From NCBI GenBank assembly GCA_022821145.1, contig JAJEEE010000053.1, positions 17,129-81,128 on the forward strand: DNA of 64,000 nt, in the 5' to 3' direction. The notes beneath the pieces were generated by a model. The model did no database searches and had not been told where the DNA came from. It saw only the letters and a list, made by a program, of their open reading frames with translations. Source of the stretch: Acidobacteriota bacterium. Lineage in GTDB: Bacteria; Acidobacteriota; Terriglobia; 20CM-2-55-15. The position numbers and the translations under genes are program-made. Each line of letters opens with the position of its first letter. The first letter of the stretch is position 1. Of the stretch, positions 24,059 to 31,876 are shown in pieces.

Positions 24059-25777
24059 GTGACAAGTCGGCAGTTGAAACGGATTTCGTCACTTCTTCTG
24101 TTTCTGATTTCGACCGCATGGGTTGGCAACACACTCGCGACTCAGACGCCGGTAGTCGTCTCTGGAACGGTCCTCGATGCCGTGACGGGCTTGCCCGTTC
24201 CCGGCGCCGAGGTCGTGTTCTACGAGAATCGCCCGCCGTTCTCGGAGGAACGCGCCCCCGAGCCGTTCCGGCCCTTCATGCGAGGCGCAGACGTCTCTGC
24301 AACCACCGATGCGGCGGGCCGGTTCGCCATCAACGCATCCGAGGGCACTTACGGAGTCGGCGTGGCGGCGGACGGCTATGTCCGGCATGAAGTGGGGGCG
24401 CCCGCGTTCGGACTTCCCGGGGTCCGTGTGAACGTCGGTATCGGGACCCATGAACCGCTTGAGATACGACTGACCCCACATGGTCAGGTTGCCGGCAGCG
24501 TGTACGACGGCGATGCGCGACCAGTGGCGGCCATCGACGTCTACCTCTTGAGGCCGATGTACCTCGTGGACGGAACGCGCCGGCTCGTCGTCGAGGCGGA
24601 GGAGCGAACCGACGACGCCGGGCGGTATCGAATAACCGGTATCGTTCCGGGGCGGTATCTTGCGCTGACAGGCGGAGTCACCGGCGATTCCGTCCGTGTT
24701 CTAGGTCGACGACGAAGTCCCGAAGAGATGGAGTATGGCTGGTCCTTCTATCCAGGCGTCGAGGAGCCGGAACTGGCGGGAACCATCGATGTGGCGCCCG
24801 GATCCACCCGAGACCTGATCGATCTGTTCGTCGCACCGTTGCGATTGCATCGAATCAGCGGCCGGATCGTGGACACGACCACCAACGAGCCGCCGCGCAA
24901 CGTCGAGGTGACGGTTCATGGGACGGCGCCCTTCGAGTCGTTGTCCACGCAGTACGCCCCCGCCGAATACGACGACGATAGCGGGGCCTTTGAAGTGTTT
25001 CTTCCCGACGGCGCGTATCGGATCGGCGTCAGCTTGGAAGAGTCCGCCGTTGGACAGGATGATGTCGAACGGCGAATCGAGCCTCGCGATGCCTGGATTC
25101 CGCTGGAGGTCGACAGGCAGGACATTGTCGATTTGTTGATATCGGTGCCGGCCCGCGGCTCGCTCCGCGGACGTTTCGACCTGCCAGACGGCGACTCCTT
25201 CAGCATCGGCCAAGTCCCCGGCAGACTCGAATCGGATCCCGGCATCATCCTTGACCCTTTGGATCCACTTCAACTGGAGGCCGTGATACGACCGACCGCA
25301 GCCGACGGTTCGTTCGATGTCATGGAACTGGTTTCCGGCAGCTATCGCATCCGGCCAAGCGCCCTGCCGGACGACTATTTCATCGGCTCGGTCACGCTCA
25401 ACGGGACCACGAGGGATTCCATGCTGCTGGATATCCCACCGGATACGCACAACACTCTCGAAATTCATGTGCGGCCGAACGGTGGCAGAATCGATCTGAC
25501 CGTCGTCGACTCGGAAGGACGTCCCGTCCCCGGCGCCGTGATCCTGCTCGTTCCCGACCCCGTTCCCGAGCGGATCGGCCACTACCAGTTTTCTTTCAGT
25601 GATGGCTCGGGGCGTTCGGTTCTTCGCCAGATCCCACCGGGAGACTACAGGGTCATGGCGTGGCTGGACCTTGCCCGCACCGGATTTCCAAGCACGGACC
25701 TGCAAAGAACCTCAGGCGTGACGGTTCGCGTTCTGGAAGGTGCTACTATCACTTTACAGCTCAAGACCGGCAATTGA
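24059..25777 (+). CDS. Secreted carboxypeptidase-regulatory-like (CarboxypepD) repeat protein
   Basis: The product is 572 aa if started at GTG 24059, which has ACGGGGAAG about 8 bases upstream and gives a standard signal peptide (KRISSLLLFLISTAWVGNTLA). The ATG at 24032 is the alternative. The mature part has several beta-sandwich units of the CarboxypepD_reg type: VVSGTVLDAVTGLPVPGAEV, GQVAGSVYDGDARPVAAIDV, ISGRIVDTTTNEPPRNVEV and DLTVVDSEGRPVPGAVI. The repeated GRYRITGIVPGRYL pattern is typical. Such proteins are common in Acidobacteria and may bind carbohydrate or protein. No catalytic domain is present. Confidence 0.8.
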   Translation: MTSRQLKRISSLLLFLISTAWVGNTLATQTPVVVSGTVLDAVTGLPVPGAEVVFYENRPPFSEERAPEPFRPFMRGADVSATTDAAGRFAINASEGTYGVGVAADGYVRHEVGAPAFGLPGVRVNVGIGTHEPLEIRLTPHGQVAGSVYDGDARPVAAIDVYLLRPMYLVDGTRRLVVEAEERTDDAGRYRITGIVPGRYLALTGGVTGDSVRVLGRRRSPEEMEYGWSFYPGVEEPELAGTIDVAPGSTRDLIDLFVAPLRLHRISGRIVDTTTNEPPRNVEVTVHGTAPFESLSTQYAPAEYDDDSGAFEVFLPDGAYRIGVSLEESAVGQDDVERRIEPRDAWIPLEVDRQDIVDLLISVPARGSLRGRFDLPDGDSFSIGQVPGRLESDPGIILDPLDPLQLEAVIRPTAADGSFDVMELVSGSYRIRPSALPDDYFIGSVTLNGTTRDSMLLDIPPDTHNTLEIHVRPNGGRIDLTVVDSEGRPVPGAVILLVPDPVPERIGHYQFSFSDGSGRSVLRQIPPGDYRVMAWLDLARTGFPSTDLQRTSGVTVRVLEGATITLQLKTGN

Positions 25778-25801
25778 ACCAGACTGAGGTGCTCGCGAGC
25801 G

Positions 25802-26103
25802 ATGAGTAATGAAACCATCGTAACCGCGTGCCGCTTTGTGCTTGGCGGCGTGTTCCTGCTCGCCGGTATTCAGAAAGTCATTCGGCCAACGGAATTGCCG
25901 TTTCGCCTTCTGACATTTGTGCTTCCGACGAATCACAGGAAGTTTCTTCGAAGTGTTGTCGATCGTCATCGATTCGTCGAGATCGCCTTGGGGATTTGGT
26001 TGTGAAGTGGGTGGACATCGAATTCGGCATCTCTTGTAGCATTAAGTGTCCTCGTCGTGTTCACCACCGTTGCCGCAAATCAGATTCGGTATTCGGATCA
26101 GGT
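25802..26103 (+). pseudogene. MauE/DoxX-like membrane protein, nonsense mutation and IS66 disruption
   Basis: From ATG 25802 the frame reads TACRFVLGGVFLLAGIQKV and VEIALGIWL, a start typical of MauE/DoxX-type four-helix membrane proteins. A TGA at 26003-26005 interrupts it. The same frame then continues with SGWTSNSASLVALSVLVVFT, plausibly the next membrane helix, up to the IS66 end at 26104. So it carries an in-frame stop and has lost its 3' part. The missing end is not found beyond the other end of IS66. Confidence 0.65.
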
Positions 26104-26137
26104 GTAAGCGTCCATACAGGACCGTATTGACTGGTCG

Positions 26138-26182
26138 AACCGAATCGTGTCCACAACTCCCGATTGTGGACACGATTCGGTT
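26138..26182. repeat. Perfect 19-bp subterminal inverted repeat in IS66
   Basis: Two perfect 19-bp arms (26138-26156 and 26164-26182) flank a 7-nt loop. It lies between the tnpC stop and the IS end. The same position in the two IS66-end relics keeps the TGTCCACA/TGTGGAC core, so the structure is under constraint. It may act as a two-way terminator or a transposase site. Confidence 0.85.
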
Positions 26183-26191
26183 GAGTCGGGT

Positions 26192-27793
26192 TCAGGCAGC
26201 AGATTGGGAGCCGGCGATCAGCGAGTCGGCCACGTTCCAGGGCAGGAGTGCGTCGACGCGGCGGACCGGGTGGTCGGCGATCCGGGCCAGGACGTGCGAC
26301 AGATACGCTTCCGGGTCGATGCCGTTGAGCTTGGCCGTGCCGATCAGGCTGTAGATCGCGGCCGCGCGCTCGCCTCCGGCGTCCGAGCCGGCGAACATGT
26401 AGTTCTTTCGTCCCAGCGCCACGGCCCGCAGCGCCCGCTCGGCGGCGTTGTTGTCGATCTCGATCCGGGGATCGGCCAGGTAGCGCAACAGTGCGGGCCA
26501 ACGGCCCAGCGCGTACTGCACCGCCTTCGTGACGTCGGACTTTCGCGACAGCTTCAACAACGAATCCCGGAACCATCGCTCCATGGACTCCAGCAACGGG
26601 CCGGCCCGCGCCCGGCGGACCTCCCGCCTCACCGACGGCGGCGAGCCGCGGATCTCGGCCTCGATCCCGTAGAGCTGCCCGATGCGTTCAAGCGCTTCTT
26701 CGGCAATCGGCGAGCGATGCGCCTGGTAGAGGTCGTAGAACTTGCGCCGGACGTGCGCCCAACAGGCACCCTCGACGACGTCGCCGGTCTCGTAGAGTCG
26801 GTTGAAGCCGGCGTAGCCGTCGGCCTGCAGCGTGCCATGGAAGTCCCGGAGGTGCTCGGCCGGATGCTCGCCCTTGCGGTCCGGCGAGTAGGCGAACCAG
26901 ACGGCCGGCGCATCGGCACTGCCCGCGGGGCGGTCGTCCCGAACATAGGTCCACAGCTGGCCCGTCCGTGTCTTCCCCCGGCCCGGCTCCAGCACCGGAA
27001 CCGGAACGTCGTCGCCGTGAAGCTTCTCCGCCTGCAGCACGTAGCGGCGTAGCGCGTCCACCAGCGGATCCAGCGTCCGCACCGTCCCGCCGACCCATCC
27101 GGCCAGCGTCGAGCGTTCCAACTCCACGCCCACCCGCCGGTAGATCTCCGACTGCCGGTACAGCGGCAGGTGGTCGGCGTACTTCGATACCAGCACGTGC
27201 GCCAGCAACCCCGGCCCCGCCATCCCCCGGTCGATCGCTCGACGCGGCGCCGGCTGCTGCACGATCCGGTCGCACGCCGCGCAGCTCAGCTTCGGCCGCA
27301 CCGTCCGGATGACCTTGAAGCGCGCCGGCACGTACTCCAGGATCTCGGCCACGTCCTCGCCCAGTCGGCATAGGGTCCCGCCGCAGTCCGGACACGCCGT
27401 CTCCTTCGGCATGAGCGTCTCGGTCTCGCGCGGCAGCTCCGGCGGCAACGCCCGCCGGCGCACTCGGCGTGTGACGACGGTTTCCGCGGGCGGGGTCGCG
27501 GCGGGTGCCGGTGTCTCGGCCGCCTCGGTCTCCAGATCCTCGAGTTGCAACTCCAACTGCTCGATCTTCCGATCCAGCTTCTCCGAGCGCCGCCCGAACT
27601 GCATCCGCTTCAGCTTCAGGATCAGAAGCTTCAGACTCTCGATCTCGGCTTTGTGGGAACTTAACTCGGCCTGTTGCTCCAGAACGCGCGCGTGCGCCTG
27701 CAGGACGCGGCCGTGCTCCTGGACGACCAACGCCTTCAGAGCGTCCGTGTCGAGGGCGTCCAGGTCCGGCAGCGCTGTCGGGCTCATCGTCAC
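26192..27793 (-). CDS. tnpC: IS66 transposase TnpC (DDE)
   Basis: The product is 533 aa. The N-terminus has a leucine-rich coiled coil (residues about 20-70, ending RMQFGRRSEKLD). A zinc ribbon follows (ACPDCGGTL...SCAACDRI). The catalytic core has LQADGYAGFNRLYE, EGACWAHVRRKF and the terminal IDNNAAERALRAVALGRKNY motif with the catalytic Glu. It cuts and joins the element ends. The full length and intact motifs suggest function. The terminal WNVADSLIAGSQSAA is like the tail of the relic at 23.5 kb. Confidence 0.95.
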   Translation of the reverse strand: MTMSPTALPDLDALDTDALKALVVQEHGRVLQAHARVLEQQAELSSHKAEIESLKLLILKLKRMQFGRRSEKLDRKIEQLELQLEDLETEAAETPAPAATPPAETVVTRRVRRRALPPELPRETETLMPKETACPDCGGTLCRLGEDVAEILEYVPARFKVIRTVRPKLSCAACDRIVQQPAPRRAIDRGMAGPGLLAHVLVSKYADHLPLYRQSEIYRRVGVELERSTLAGWVGGTVRTLDPLVDALRRYVLQAEKLHGDDVPVPVLEPGRGKTRTGQLWTYVRDDRPAGSADAPAVWFAYSPDRKGEHPAEHLRDFHGTLQADGYAGFNRLYETGDVVEGACWAHVRRKFYDLYQAHRSPIAEEALERIGQLYGIEAEIRGSPPSVRREVRRARAGPLLESMERWFRDSLLKLSRKSDVTKAVQYALGRWPALLRYLADPRIEIDNNAAERALRAVALGRKNYMFAGSDAGGERAAAIYSLIGTAKLNGIDPEAYLSHVLARIADHPVRRVDALLPWNVADSLIAGSQSAA

Positions 27794-27862
27794 GAGCCCA
27801 ACCCTGGCACGGCTCCTGGACGGTTCAGGTCTCTATGACGCAGGCTTTGCGCACTACACGGT

Positions 27863-28201
27863 TCACATCGGCCTGCCGGTCCGCACCGGCCGACGCCAGT
27901 CGATCCCTTCCAGCAACATCGACAACTGCGCCGCTGTCAATCGCACCGTGCCGCCCGTTGCGCGCGGCCAGATGAACCGCCCCCGCTCCAGCCGCTTTGC
28001 GAACAGGCACAGCCCGTCCCCATCCCACCAGAGCAGCTTCACAAGGTCCCCGCGCCGGCCCCGGAACACGAAAACGTGTCCCGAGAAGGGGTTCTCCTCC
28101 AGTCGGGTCTGCACCATGGCGCTCAACCCCGGAAACCCCTTCCGCATGTCCGTCACCCCGGCCGCGATCCAGATCCGCGTCCCCGCCGGCAACCCGATCA
28201 C
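27863..28201 (-). CDS. tnpB: IS66 accessory protein TnpB (Orf2)
   Basis: The 112-aa product is a typical IS66 Orf2: IWIAAGVTDMRKGFPGLSAM, GHVFVFRGRRGDLVKLLWWD and GDGLCLFAKRLERGRF. This family is required for IS66 transposition, but its biochemical role is not settled. Its ATG overlaps the tnpA stop by 4 bp. Confidence 0.95.
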   Translation of the reverse strand: MIGLPAGTRIWIAAGVTDMRKGFPGLSAMVQTRLEENPFSGHVFVFRGRRGDLVKLLWWDGDGLCLFAKRLERGRFIWPRATGGTVRLTAAQLSMLLEGIDWRRPVRTGRPM

Positions 28202-28575
28202 CGCGCCAAGCCTTCCAGCGCCGCCCGCACGCAGTCGGCGTCGGCGCGCCCGATCACCCGCACTCGCGCATGCCCCAGCTCAATGTCGATCGTTCCCGTG
28301 ATGCTGCCCGACGCCGGCGGCTTCGACTCCCGCCTTCCGGCCAAGGCGGCCGTTACCTGGACGGGCACCAGCGCCGGCAACGCCGGGTCCACTTCCAGCT
28401 TCCCCTCCCGGTACTGCCGGCGCCAGTTGAACACTTGATTCGCGTTCACACCGTGACGCCGCGCCACTCGCGCCACCGATGCCCCGGCCTGGTAGGTCTC
28501 CTCCACGATCCCGCGGCGTTCCGCCTTCGACCGCATCCGTCGCTTCGGCCGCTCGCGCTCCTCGATCTCCATCAC
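28198..28575 (-). CDS. tnpA: IS66 accessory protein TnpA (Orf1, HTH)
   Basis: The 125-aa product has a basic N-terminus and a helix-turn-helix of the IS3/IS66 Orf1 type (AERRGIVEETYQAGASVARV, then HGVNANQVFNWRRQYREGKL). It probably binds the element ends. It starts 61 bp inside the right terminal repeat and overlaps tnpB. Confidence 0.92.
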   Translation of the reverse strand: MMEIEERERPKRRMRSKAERRGIVEETYQAGASVARVARRHGVNANQVFNWRRQYREGKLEVDPALPALVPVQVTAALAGRRESKPPASGSITGTIDIELGHARVRVIGRADADCVRAALEGLAR

Positions 28576-28657
28576 GCCTCCCTTCGGCCACTACGGCCTC
28601 CGGCCAGCATGACGAACCCAGGTCAACTCATGTAGACGGTCTTGTAAGGACGCTTAC

Positions 28658-28975
28658 GCTTTTTCAGACAGGTCCGCTACCGACTAGCACTGACCTTATC
28701 GATCTACACAAGAATCACGGCCATATCGGAATTGTCGAGTCTCGGCGGCGATGAAGGCAGACTCCTGCGATATCGCATTACTCCGTTTCCCGATCGCGTC
28801 GATGGGTTGGAAGGCCACTGTTGGGCAGCCGTTTCGTAGTTACCACTCGGTGCGAGGCGCCACGAATCGGCGCGGTGAGATTCAACATTGCTCGACAACT
28901 TGCTGTTTTTAATGCTTCCGTGAAGATGTGGGATACTGATGACACGGAGTTCGAGACGAGCGTAGGGAGGCGGCG
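28658..28975. other. Gene-free stretch between IS66 and the ankyrin gene
   Basis: These 318 bp show no supportable gene on either strand, and no continuation of the broken MauE/DoxX frame. The base composition is more AT-rich than the core regions. The last 15 bases carry the ribosome-binding site GTAGGGAGG of the ankyrin gene. Confidence 0.5.
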
Positions 28976-30418
28976 ATGAGACCGATCATCTGTGTTTTCG
29001 CGGCTGTGATGATAGTGACGCTGGCGGCCCCGGTCCGGGCGCAACTCGATTGCGCGGGCTGGAACACCGAAGAATTTTTCGTGGCGGCGGTCGCGTCGGA
29101 TGTGACTCGCTGTTTGCGCGAGGGTGTGGATCTGGAGGCTCGAGACATGTTCTCCCGTAAGCCGCTGCATTGGGCGGTTCGGAGGGGATCTGTCGAAGTC
29201 GCCAGCGTGCTGCTGGAAGCGGGGGCGGACCCTAACGCGCAAGACAGCAGCGTGAGGTCACTCACGCTGCTGCATTGGGCCGTATGGACAAGACCTCTGG
29301 AAGTGGCGAGCGTGCTGCTTGCGGCCGGGGCGGATCCCAACGCGCAATCGGAATACGGTGAGACGCCTCTGCACCTTGCCCGGACCGCCGCCGCCGTGAG
29401 GTTGTTGCTTGAGAGAGGTGCGGATGTGGATGCGGGAGGCGGAGGCGCCACGACGCCATTACATCGGGTGGCATGGATTGGGACTGCCGAGGCCGTGCGG
29501 GTCTTGCTTGAGGCGGGTGCGGATGCGGATGCGCGGGACTACCGCGGCAACACGGCGCTGCATTGGGCGGCATCGGCCGGAAGTGCCGACGCAGTGCGGT
29601 TGCTGCTGGAGGCGGAGTCGGATCCGAACGCTCCAGCGGAGCACGACGAAACGCCATTGCATAAGGCGGCGGAGAACGGGAGCGCCAGTGCCGTCGATGC
29701 GCTCCTGGCGGCTGGCGCAGACCTGGAAGCGCCCGGGCAATACGGTCGCACTCCGCTGTTTCACGCGGCAATGAGCGGCAGTGCAGAGGCCGTCAGAGCG
29801 CTGCTTGAAGCCGGCGCAGATGTGGATGCGCTGGACTCTAGTTTCGATACGCCGCTGCATTTCGCCGGGAGTGCGGCGGTCGTGCGCGCGCTGCTGGAGG
29901 CGGGTGCTGATCTGGAGGCGAATTTCTTCTTCGGTTTTACGCCGCTGCATTTCGCCGCGAGTGCCGAAGTCGCGATGGCGCTGATAGCGGCGGGGGCGGA
30001 TTTGGAAGCGCTTGCCGGAGAACACGGGGACCTCACACCCCTTCATAGCGCTGCGACAAGAGGGGATGCCGAACTCATCAGAGTGCTGGTCGAGGCGGGT
30101 ATCGACCCGAGTGTGCGACAGACGGTCGAGGACAACACGCCGCTGCATGATACGGCGCGGTACGGGACTGCCGAAGCTGCGCGGGCGCTGCTGGAATTTG
30201 GAGCCGATGCGGAAGCGCGAGACAATACCGGCAAGACGCCGCTGCATCATGCGGCGCGGGACGGGACTGCGGCATCCGTCGAGGCCCTGCTTGACGCGGG
30301 TGCGAATCCCGCTGCGCGGGACTACGATGGCAAACAGCCGTTGGACTACGCGAGAGACAACGAGCAACTCAGACGGACCGGTACTTACTGGAAGCTCAAC
30401 CGTGCGCGGTTCCAGTAG
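28976..30418 (+). CDS. Secreted ankyrin-repeat protein
   Basis: The product is 480 aa. A signal peptide (MRPIICVFAAVMIVTLAAPVRA) is followed by a capping segment with two cysteines, then twelve full ankyrin repeats and one partial. The repeats keep TPLHxAAxxG and VRxLLEAGADxxA. Repeats 3, 8 and 9 are shortened by a few residues. The C-terminus is PLDYARDNEQLRRTGTYWKL. Ankyrin repeats bind other proteins. Export suggests partners in the periplasm, or in a host cell if the organism is a symbiont; that last point is inference. GTAGGGAGG precedes the ATG at a good distance. Confidence 0.93.
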   Translation: MRPIICVFAAVMIVTLAAPVRAQLDCAGWNTEEFFVAAVASDVTRCLREGVDLEARDMFSRKPLHWAVRRGSVEVASVLLEAGADPNAQDSSVRSLTLLHWAVWTRPLEVASVLLAAGADPNAQSEYGETPLHLARTAAAVRLLLERGADVDAGGGGATTPLHRVAWIGTAEAVRVLLEAGADADARDYRGNTALHWAASAGSADAVRLLLEAESDPNAPAEHDETPLHKAAENGSASAVDALLAAGADLEAPGQYGRTPLFHAAMSGSAEAVRALLEAGADVDALDSSFDTPLHFAGSAAVVRALLEAGADLEANFFFGFTPLHFAASAEVAMALIAAGADLEALAGEHGDLTPLHSAATRGDAELIRVLVEAGIDPSVRQTVEDNTPLHDTARYGTAEAARALLEFGADAEARDNTGKTPLHHAARDGTAASVEALLDAGANPAARDYDGKQPLDYARDNEQLRRTGTYWKLNRARFQ

Positions 30419-30500
30419 CCATTCCGCGTAAGACGTCCTGAAACTCGATATTCATGACCCGCCGCCGCGAACGTATCGATGAGCAGCCCCGTTCTGACCG

Positions 30501-30650
30501 ATGCTACCCGGCGATCCCGACACGACCCTCGGCGGCCGCACCTCCCAGAAGTTCACCGGACAGGTGCGGAACGCCGAGTCCCGCGTCGATTACTTCAAGG
30601 CGCGGTATGTGTCGGCGCCCAAGGGCGGTTCGACGGCTCGGGTGGTATGA
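30501..30650 (+). pseudogene. RHS-repeat core relic
   Basis: From 30501 the frame reads SQKFTGQVRNAESRVDYFKA then RYVSAPKG and a stop. This is a degraded copy of the RHS-associated core (KFTGxxRDxESGLDYFxARYxSAxxGRF). The final GRFDGSGG of that motif lies in the next frame, so a frameshift sits near 30620-30630. Only this short piece of what would have been a large RHS/YD protein remains. Confidence 0.7.
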
Positions 30651-30688
30651 CTGCGAGAGGTCCCGATCAAAGTGAGGTCTTGATCACA

Positions 30689-31243
30689 GTGTCGTCCCAA
30701 GCCTTTCATCTGATGTCGTACGATGAATTCTGGACTGAATTTGGGACCGTATTTCGTTCCGTGTTCTGTCTGGGTCATCTGCAGGTACGGCCATTCGACT
30801 CGTCAGAGTGGCCGATATTCCTCGTGTCGGGCGGCATTCATATGCTGGAACAGGAATATCGCGGATTGTTCGAGGGAGCGAAGGCGTGCGGTGACCGCGA
30901 GATGATACTCACGGAAGTCGAATCACGCTTCCCGGAATCGGGGGGAATGATTATTCCTGTGTCGTACGACGCCGTCCAAAAGGCGAAATACTTGTCGAAG
31001 TCGACTTTCACAATCTTGGATACGTGTCTATTCGGTCGGTCGGGTCGTTGGGGATGTATCTGTCTGGCTTCGTTGGATGATGTGGCCGTCGTAGCAGGCG
31101 ACACGACATTCGCCGAGGCGTTTGTCGCAGCGATGGGAGGCGCTGATGCGCTTCGGGATAACTTTCTGGAATTTGCGGCGACGGAGTACTGGGCGGTCGG
31201 GGACGAAGTGCGTGCCAACTTGCTGAGATTGGCCGGTTGGTGA
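30689..31243 (+). CDS. Unknown cytoplasmic protein downstream of an RHS relic
   Basis: I do not recognise this 184-aa protein. It starts MSSQAFHLMSYDEFWTEFGT at GTG 30689, with GTGAGGT 10 bases upstream; the ATG at 30713 is an alternative. No signal or membrane segment is visible. It is acidic and rich in aromatic residues, with WPIFLVSGGIHMLEQEYRGL and WGCICLASLDDVAVVAGD. Its place right behind an RHS-core relic is where immunity genes of polymorphic toxins sit, so an orphan immunity protein is a reasonable guess, not more. Confidence 0.6.
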   Translation: MSSQAFHLMSYDEFWTEFGTVFRSVFCLGHLQVRPFDSSEWPIFLVSGGIHMLEQEYRGLFEGAKACGDREMILTEVESRFPESGGMIIPVSYDAVQKAKYLSKSTFTILDTCLFGRSGRWGCICLASLDDVAVVAGDTTFAEAFVAAMGGADALRDNFLEFAATEYWAVGDEVRANLLRLAGW

Positions 31244-31326
31244 TGCCGGAGTGAGACAGCAGGGCTTGCACAAGTTCAATATTTTTCGCTTGGCTAACGA
31301 ACCCAGGCGATAAGCGGAGACTCGCG

Positions 31327-31617
31327 ATGCGATTAGAGCTCCGGCTCATAGTGCTCTTGCCCACACTTGTCGTGTTATTGTTGGTTGATGTGGTAATGGC
31401 ACTTCGTTTGTGGTTCAACGGTTGGCCGTACTACGCAACGGTCACGGCTGTAACGGAGAGAGGAACGGAATTTGAGTTCACGCCGGTTCTTTTCACAACT
31501 TTAGATGGGACAGTCCTTCTATTATTCATCGTTGTTCAGATCGTGTTGGGTTGTCTAGTACGGAAGGCATGGGGCCGACGGCTTGCTCGTTCTCGAAGTG
31601 TCGTTCGTCGTGGTTGA
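31327..31617 (+). CDS. Small membrane protein, unknown function
   Basis: The 96-aa product has two hydrophobic segments: LRLIVLLPTLVVLLLVDVVM (about 5-25) and GTVLLLFIVVQIVLGCLV (about 61-78). A short loop with EFEFTPVLF lies between, and the tail is basic. The ATG at 31327 has AGCGGAGA upstream. No family is recognised. Codon use is less GC-biased than in the core genes, fitting the accessory patch. Confidence 0.5.
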   Translation: MRLELRLIVLLPTLVVLLLVDVVMALRLWFNGWPYYATVTAVTERGTEFEFTPVLFTTLDGTVLLLFIVVQIVLGCLVRKAWGRRLARSRSVVRRG

Positions 31618-31659
31618 GTGTGAAACGAGATGTGATCGATAGTGGGATGATGTTTCAAG

Positions 31660-31755
31660 GTAGGCGTTCGTGCGGAACGGTATTGACTGGTCGAGCCGGG
31701 TTGTGTCCACAGCCGGAAGTTGTGGACACGATCGGTTGGGTTGGTTCAGACGGTA
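31660..31755. mobile_element. Third IS66-end relic
   Basis: The sequence starts GTAGGCGTTCG and follows the IS66 left end for about 95 bp, including GGTATTGACTGGTCGA and the TGTCCACA...TGTGGACA inverted repeat near 31706-31730. After about 31755 the match ends, before any tnpC codons beyond the tail. Base differences from both other copies show it is a separate, old remnant. Confidence 0.82.
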
Positions 31756-31876
31756 GGCTTTTCAGGTTCACGTTGCCTGATGCTTGGTCTGAGCTTCCTG
31801 GCGCAATCGGCGCCGATTTCACATTAGTAATTACCAAAGCGATCCGATCGGCGCGCTCGCACGTATGGCGTGGGCG

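Larger units (their letters stand above)
26104..28657 (-). mobile_element. Complete IS66-family insertion sequence
   Basis: The 2554-bp element has terminal inverted repeats starting GTAAGCGTCC on both sides: 26104-26125 and 28636-28657, about 22 bp with three or four mismatches. It contains tnpA, tnpB and tnpC in the standard order on the minus strand. All three frames are open, so it may be active. The expected 8-bp target duplication is not seen (flanks GATCAGGT and GCTTTTTC), which suggests rearrangement after insertion. Confidence 0.93.
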
